Shown here: positions 12,858 to 17,506 of the stretch, piece by piece | How the letters are laid out: each line of letters begins with the position of its first letter | Position numbering within the stretch: position 1 is the stretch's first letter | Assembly (NCBI GenBank): GCA_900551345.1 | Contig: URVP01000017.1 | Span: 1-17,506, forward strand | Direction: 5' to 3' | From: an uncultured Eubacteriales bacterium | GTDB lineage: Bacteria > Bacillota > Clostridia > Monoglobales > UMGS1388 | Length of the DNA stretch: 17,506 nt | Translations under genes and position numbers: made by a program | Notes under the pieces: model-generated | Told to the model about the DNA's origin: nothing | Database searches by the model: none | The model's input: the letters and a program-made list of their open reading frames with translations, nothing else

Positions 12858-14625
12858 TTTTGTCACTCTTCCTTTCTTTTATAAGACATCCGGGTCTGTT
12901 GCCTATTAAGTCTTCTCTTCCCGCCTTAACCAAAGCTTCATATACAAGCTTATAATTATTAGGGTTTGAATACTGGAGCAAAGCCCTTTGCATTGCTTTT
13001 TCTTTTGGATCCCGGGCAACATACACACTTTTCATATCAATTGGATTTATCCCCGTATAATACATACATGTAGATATGGATGCGGGAGTGGGATAGAAAT
13101 CCTGCACCTGCTCAGGATGAAGATGATTTTTCTTCAGATATAGAGCAAGCTCGATTGCATCATTAAGCGTACTGCCCGGATGTGATGACATGAGATAGGG
13201 AACAATATACTGCTCCTTTCCTGTCTTTTTATTTACAGCATTAAATTTTTCAACAAATCTGTTATATACCGCATTTGATGGTTTACCCATAAGCATGAGT
13301 ACATTATCACTCACATGTTCGGGGGCAACACGAAGCTGGCCGCTTATGTGATACTTGCATAATTCTTTTAAAAAACTTGAATCTTTATCTGCAAGCAGAT
13401 AATCAAAGCGTATACCCGAACGGATAAATACCTTTTTTACTCCTTCTATTGAACGAAGCCGACGCAAAATTGAAAGATATTTTTTATGGCTGACAATAAG
13501 ATTTTTACACATTTTAGGTGCCAGACAACTTTTATGACGACACGGTTCCTTTTTGCTGCAAGGCATGGAAAAGAAATTTGCCGTTGCACCGCCCACATCG
13601 TGAATATATCCCTTAAAGTCTTTATCCTTAACAAACTCTTTGGCTTCTTTTATAATTGAATCAGCACTTCTTGCACTTATAGCTTTTCCCTGATGGAAAC
13701 GCAGCGCACAGAAGTTGCACCCCCCAAAGCATCCCCTGGTGGCAGTTATGCTGAACTTCACCTCGCTAAGCGCCGGAACGCCTCCGTCAGCGTCATACAT
13801 AGGGTGAGCCCTTCTCATATACGGAAGAGAATAAACCTTATCCATGTCCTCTTGGCTAAGTGGAATCGCAGCAGGATTTTCAATCAAAAACCGTCCTCCA
13901 TGTTCCTGTGCAAGACGGCCATGCTTCCTTTTGGCGGGACGGTATCCGTATGCAATTGCCGTTGCCTCGGCATACAAAACCTTATCTTCCTTAACCTCTT
14001 CATAAGAAGGTAACACATCTGCATCCTCTGCCTTATTCATAATGCAGCATGTACCTCTTACATCTGTTATATCTTTAATATCTTCTTTCAAAAGCCTTTT
14101 AGCAATTTCAACAACAGGACGCTCACCCATGCCATAAATAAGCAAGTCAGCACGGGAATCAAAAAGAATAGAGCGACGCACACGATTATCCCAATAATCA
14201 TAATGAGCAAGGCGGCGAAGACTTGCCTCTATTCCGCCTATTATAATCGGCGTATCTTTATACGCCTCTCTTATGCGATTACAATAAACTATTACCGCAC
14301 GCTCCGGTCGCATATTAATCTTACCGCCGGGAGAAAAGGCATCCTGATGCCGCAGCTTTTTTGCGGCTGTATATTTATTTACCATGCTGTCAATATTACC
14401 TGAATTAACAAGAAAACCAAGTTTGGGTCTCCCGAACCGCATAAAGTCTTTGCAGTCATGCCAATCAGGCTGCGGTATTATGGCAACGGAAAAGCCCTCC
14501 GCTTCCAGCACTCTGGAAATAATGGCAGTACCAAAAGACGGGTGGTCTACATAAGCATCACCCGTAACAAGTACAAAATCAACAGCCCCATTTACTTCAT
14601 CAGGTCTTGTGGGCATAAATCCCAA
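12766..14625 (-). CDS. YgiQ-family radical SAM protein
   Basis: A protein of about 619 residues from the YgiQ family (UPF0313). These combine an N-terminal domain that may bind cobalamin (VDFVLVTGDAYVDHPSFGTA, near residues 16-34) with a radical SAM domain. The iron-sulfur motif CFGGCNFC has its cysteines at about 299, 303 and 306; a further Cys-rich segment, CSKKEPCRHKSCL, lies downstream. The substrate is unknown. The start is uncertain: a TTG at 14623-14625 follows AGGTG by six bases and gives MGFMPTRPDE, which fits the family's short leader. An open frame extends upstream to a TTG at 14682, but that has no ribosome site. The last 30 or so residues are strongly Lys/Arg-rich and overlap folD in another frame. 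Basic tails are common in this family, so the overlap is probably genuine and not a readthrough artefact. Confidence 0.9.
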   Translation of the reverse strand: MGFMPTRPDEVNGAVDFVLVTGDAYVDHPSFGTAIISRVLEAEGFSVAIIPQPDWHDCKDFMRFGRPKLGFLVNSGNIDSMVNKYTAAKKLRHQDAFSPGGKINMRPERAVIVYCNRIREAYKDTPIIIGGIEASLRRLAHYDYWDNRVRRSILFDSRADLLIYGMGERPVVEIAKRLLKEDIKDITDVRGTCCIMNKAEDADVLPSYEEVKEDKVLYAEATAIAYGYRPAKRKHGRLAQEHGGRFLIENPAAIPLSQEDMDKVYSLPYMRRAHPMYDADGGVPALSEVKFSITATRGCFGGCNFCALRFHQGKAISARSADSIIKEAKEFVKDKDFKGYIHDVGGATANFFSMPCSKKEPCRHKSCLAPKMCKNLIVSHKKYLSILRRLRSIEGVKKVFIRSGIRFDYLLADKDSSFLKELCKYHISGQLRVAPEHVSDNVLMLMGKPSNAVYNRFVEKFNAVNKKTGKEQYIVPYLMSSHPGSTLNDAIELALYLKKNHLHPEQVQDFYPTPASISTCMYYTGINPIDMKSVYVARDPKEKAMQRALLQYSNPNNYKLVYEALVKAGREDLIGNRPGCLIKERKSDKNGKNFKRQGSQRKNKSRTERRGNRSERKGR

Positions 14626-14675
14626 TAAAAACACCTCAATCCATAATTTCCAATTAATACACTTAAAAAATTTAT

Positions 14676-14698
14676 GCAGCAAGCAAAACGCCTGCTGC
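14676..14698 (-). terminator. Hairpin downstream of ftsK
   Basis: GCAGCA/TGCTGC plus an inner GC/GC pair form a stem around a five-base loop, 13 bases past the ftsK stop. On the - strand it is followed by ATAAATTTTTT, so the T run begins a few bases late. It is a plausible intrinsic terminator of the alaS-HIT-ftsK unit. Confidence 0.6.
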
Positions 14699-14711
14699 CG
14701 AAAAATTGAAT

Positions 14712-16991
14712 CTATTCATCTGAATTCATAAACATTTCGTTAAACTGAGCTCTTGTAATAAGCACCTGTCTGGGCTTTGTACCCTCAAACTGCCCTATAA
14801 TTCCTCTTGCCTCCATCTGGTCAATCAGCTTTGCTGCACGCTGATATCCCACTTTAAGCTTACGCTGATACATAGCAACTGAAGCTTGTCCCTCTTCAAT
14901 CGCCATCTCAATTGCTTTGGGAAGCAGCTCGTCAGCCTTGCCTTCGGGACGCTCATCATTATAAACTGAGGTATTTCCTCCGCCAACCTCAAAATTGTCT
15001 ATATCTTCAAGCACATCCGGATCATATTCATGTTCTTCGGTCTGTGCCTTGATAAAGTCTATAATACGCTCCACTTCTTCGTCAGAAACAAATGGGCCCT
15101 GAAGTCTTGTAGCCTTAGATGCGCCGATAGGTGAGAAGAGCATATCACCCTTACCCAAGAGCTTTTCCGCTCCGATAGTATCAAGAATAGTACGGCTGTC
15201 CACCTGCTGCTTAACGGCAAAGGCAATTCGAGAAGGAACATTCGCCTTAATTTTACCCGTAACAACATCAACCGACGGTCTTTGAGTAGCGATAACAAGG
15301 TGCATACCGGCTGCTCTTGCCAACTGTGCAAGACGGCATATGCTAACTTCAACATCAGCCGGAGCAACCATCATAAGGTCTGCAAGTTCATCGATAATTA
15401 TAACAATTTGAGGAAGTTTTTCCTTACCCTGTTTTTCCGCTTCCACATTATAATCCTTAATATTTCTGACATTCATTTCGGCAAGTTTTTTATAACGGTC
15501 GGTCATTTCCTTTACCGCCCACTGCAATGCACCTGCCGCTTTTGCCGGATTGGTAACAACCGGAATTAAAAGGTGAGGGATTCCGTTATATCTGCCCAAT
15601 TCTACCTCTTTAGGGTCAATAAGAATCATTTTAACTTCGTCCGGCATTGCTTTATATAAAATACTTGTTATGAGCGAGTTAATACATACCGACTTACCCG
15701 AACCGGTTGAGCCTGCAACCAAAAGGTGAGGCATACGAGCAATATCCACAATTACCGGAGCTCCGGCTATATCCTTACCCAATGCAAATGCCAGCTTTGA
15801 AGGGAATTTAACAAAATCAGCATGTCCTATAAGCTCACGAATACTTACTGTAGCCGCCCTCTTATTGGGAGTCTCTATACCTATTGCCTCTTTTTCGGGA
15901 ACGGCGGAGATTCTTACGGCAGGAGCTCCGAGTTTAAGCGCTATGTCCTCCGCAAGGTTTTCTATCTTTGAAATTTTTACACCTACACCGGGTCTTATTT
16001 CATACCTTGTAACAGTGGGACCCATTGTATAGTCGATAATTTTTGCTTCTACACCGAAACTTGCCAAAATTTCAATAAGCTTTACGGCATTTTTCTCAAG
16101 AAAAGCCTGATTCTCTTTTGTATGCTTATTGCTTGCAGGATTAAGCAAAGTAAGAGGCGGAAGAATATAATCCTTTTGAGCTCCTTCTCCTTCGTTTACA
16201 GCCATTGCTCCTTCACGCTCTATTTCCTTTACGGGTTCTGCCTTAGGCAAAGGCTTTTTTAATATAGCCTCATCAGTTAAAAGAGTAATATCACCGTCGT
16301 CATCCACAGCGGATTCCTGTTTACTGTGAGCTTTATCCTTTCGTTTATCCTTTTTTTCTTCTCCGACTTCAAAATCTATCTGCTTTTTACGAGTTTTTTT
16401 AGCATACTCGTGAATTTCTCTGTCTATTTCCTTTACATGGTCAACTTCACCTTGTTCCTGCTCCTCCTCAACATAAAATGAATCCATAATCCATTTATAT
16501 ATTTTCACAGGAGATATCTCAAAATCAACCATAACAAGAATTACCAATGCTGCCCACAATATTACGCCGGTAAACACAGAACCGAATCCGCTTTGCAGAG
16601 GAAGATTTATGTATTTTCCAATAATGCCTCCGTCGGATATATCAACATAGTAACATACTGAACAGGCCAAAAAGACTATAATAAGACCTAATATAAACTT
16701 GATTTTATTCCCTTGCGACCGCTTTTTAAGGAAAATTAAAACACCTATTGCCATAATTATCCACGGCAGAAGATATGTAACGGTATTTCCCAAAAGGAAT
16801 ACGCAAGTTTCTATAATAAATCCGCCCAGCATTCCACGGTCACTTACATATAAAAGAATGCAAAAAAGAAGCCCGGCAACAAGTGTAATTGTTGCCGTTA
16901 GTTCATAAGGGATTTTTCTTGTTGGTTGCTCAGAGCTGCCTTTCTTGCCCGTATTCTTTTTTGGTCTGACAGATGATGCCTTTCGAGCCAT
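14712..16991 (-). CDS. ftsK: FtsK/SpoIIIE-family DNA translocase
   Basis: An ATP-driven double-stranded DNA pump that clears the chromosome from the division septum, or moves it into the forespore. Of 759 residues, the N-terminus has about four membrane segments (roughly 31-50, 59-88, 98-116, 136-156), followed by a charged linker (about 170-290) rich in Lys and Glu. The motor domain carries Walker A GSTGSGKS at 427-434 and Walker B IVIIIDELAD at 529-538. Residues about 686-747 form the winged-helix gamma domain that reads orienting DNA sites (VAMYQRKLKVGYQRAAKLID). Length matches SpoIIIE/FtsK of Firmicutes (about 750-800). Start: ATG at 16989-16991, seven bases after GAGGA. No terminator was seen between it and the HIT gene (55 bases). 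Whether it is the division (FtsK/SftA) or sporulation (SpoIIIE) version cannot be settled, though the membrane segments fit SpoIIIE. Confidence 0.95.
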   Translation of the reverse strand: MARKASSVRPKKNTGKKGSSEQPTRKIPYELTATITLVAGLLFCILLYVSDRGMLGGFIIETCVFLLGNTVTYLLPWIIMAIGVLIFLKKRSQGNKIKFILGLIIVFLACSVCYYVDISDGGIIGKYINLPLQSGFGSVFTGVILWAALVILVMVDFEISPVKIYKWIMDSFYVEEEQEQGEVDHVKEIDREIHEYAKKTRKKQIDFEVGEEKKDKRKDKAHSKQESAVDDDGDITLLTDEAILKKPLPKAEPVKEIEREGAMAVNEGEGAQKDYILPPLTLLNPASNKHTKENQAFLEKNAVKLIEILASFGVEAKIIDYTMGPTVTRYEIRPGVGVKISKIENLAEDIALKLGAPAVRISAVPEKEAIGIETPNKRAATVSIRELIGHADFVKFPSKLAFALGKDIAGAPVIVDIARMPHLLVAGSTGSGKSVCINSLITSILYKAMPDEVKMILIDPKEVELGRYNGIPHLLIPVVTNPAKAAGALQWAVKEMTDRYKKLAEMNVRNIKDYNVEAEKQGKEKLPQIVIIIDELADLMMVAPADVEVSICRLAQLARAAGMHLVIATQRPSVDVVTGKIKANVPSRIAFAVKQQVDSRTILDTIGAEKLLGKGDMLFSPIGASKATRLQGPFVSDEEVERIIDFIKAQTEEHEYDPDVLEDIDNFEVGGGNTSVYNDERPEGKADELLPKAIEMAIEEGQASVAMYQRKLKVGYQRAAKLIDQMEARGIIGQFEGTKPRQVLITRAQFNEMFMNSDE

Positions 16992-17046
16992 TTTTTATCC
17001 TCGCTTTTTATAATTTGATAAAAACTCAATAAATAGTTTTATACCA

Positions 17047-17382
17047 TTAACCCATGGTCACATCAAGAGGGCGGCCTCCGATAAGATGGAAGTGAATGTG
17101 TTTTACTGACTGGCATCCGTTGTCGCCGCAGTTATTTACAATTCTGAATCCGTCCTCACTAACTCCCTGTTCTTTTGCAAGCTTTTGAATAACTTCAAAA
17201 ATGTGTGCAATAATTTGTGTATCGTCAACCTCCATAAGAGAGGAATAGTGTTTTTTCGGTACTACCAACACATGAACCGGGGCAACCGGATTTATATCTT
17301 TAAAAGCATATACTTTATCGTCTTCATATACCTTTGTAGAAGGTATTTCTCCTGCTATTATCTTACAAAACAAACAATCCAT
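17047..17382 (-). CDS. HIT-family nucleotide-binding protein (HinT-like)
   Basis: A 111-residue histidine triad protein, probably a nucleoside phosphoramidate or acyl-adenylate hydrolase of the HinT branch. The triad HIHFHL lies at 95-100, with H97 and H99 near the phosphate site. An N-terminal CLFC (Cys 3 and 6), together with H45 and a triad His, matches the zinc site of Bacillus HIT proteins. Start: ATG at 17380-17382 after AAAGGCGG. It follows alaS by 22 bases. Since HinT enzymes can remove aminoacyl-adenylates made by aminoacyl-tRNA synthetases, a clean-up role for its neighbour is possible but inferred. Confidence 0.93.
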   Translation of the reverse strand: MDCLFCKIIAGEIPSTKVYEDDKVYAFKDINPVAPVHVLVVPKKHYSSLMEVDDTQIIAHIFEVIQKLAKEQGVSEDGFRIVNNCGDNGCQSVKHIHFHLIGGRPLDVTMG

Positions 17383-17404
17383 TAATTAACCGCCTTTCTG
17401 CAAT

Positions 17405-17506
17405 TTACTTGTTTATCTGAGCAGTAACCAAATCGTCAACCATGGCAATTGCATCGTCCACTTTTTCACGAAGCTTACCACCGCCCTGTGCCATGTCAGG
17501 CTTGCC
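17405..17506 (-). CDS. alaS: Alanyl-tRNA synthetase, C-terminal end only
   Basis: The last 33 codons of a gene that enters from the right edge and stops at TAA (17405-17407). The peptide starts GKPDMAQGGGKLREKV, which corresponds to the glycine-rich GGKPDMAQAGG signature of the C-terminal (DHHA1-like) domain of alanyl-tRNA synthetase, the enzyme that charges tRNA-Ala. The end then runs DDAIAMVDDLVTAQINK. It is probably the first visible gene of an alaS-HIT-ftsK transcript. The call rests on this short signature, but the motif is distinctive. Confidence 0.85.
   Translation of the reverse strand, partial: GKPDMAQGGGKLREKVDDAIAMVDDLVTAQINK

Noticed and set aside
14626..14682. Upstream extension of the YgiQ-family protein to a TTG at 14682
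   Set aside because: No ribosome site precedes it, it would overlap the ftsK terminator hairpin, and the added residues do not fit the family N-terminus.

Overview
The window looks like chromosomal DNA from an AT-rich, low-GC Gram-positive bacterium of the class Clostridia. Evidence: strong AGGAGG-type ribosome sites, frequent TTG/GTG starts, an ECF vitamin transporter component beside type III pantothenate kinase, a YtvI-type sporulation membrane protein, UPF0237/UPF0210 proteins, and a secreted protein ending in a dockerin-like module. The species cannot be read from the sequence. Apart from two genes (9588-11976, + strand), everything is on the - strand, so the map is best read from right to left.

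Right side (17506 to 11942): the tail of alaS, a HIT-family protein gene and a ftsK/spoIIIE DNA translocase form a probable operon that ends in a hairpin at 14676-14698. A radical-SAM YgiQ-family gene follows; its basic tail overlaps the 5' end of folD by about 92 nt. The folD terminator lies inside the last codons of the convergent ytvI gene.

Middle (11976 to 6340): two gene sets diverge from a shared intergenic region (9403-9587) with a promoter facing each way. On the + strand lie an archaeal-type phosphoglycerate-mutase-like gene, which may be the homoserine kinase of this genome, and ytvI, whose ribosome site is buried in a long hairpin. On the - strand lie hom (homoserine dehydrogenase without the usual ACT domain) and lysC (aspartate kinase). 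lysC has a strong internal ribosome site and start that should yield a separate ACT-only beta subunit, as in Bacillus aspartokinase II. Together these genes cover three steps from aspartate to phosphohomoserine if the kinase idea is right. A tight rlmB / ACT (UPF0237) / UPF0210 operon follows (7071-4696).

Left side (4566 to 1): a small DUF378 membrane protein with a clean terminator, then coaX and a panT-like ECF S component (pantothenate uptake and phosphorylation, feeding CoA), then two secreted proteins that share an N-terminal beta-type domain. The first ends in a dockerin-like pair of repeats; the second runs off the window. No rRNA, tRNA, CRISPR array, insertion sequence or phage gene was seen. 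Most of the window is housekeeping; the points of interest are in regulation and gene architecture, and I found no clearly new multi-gene system.
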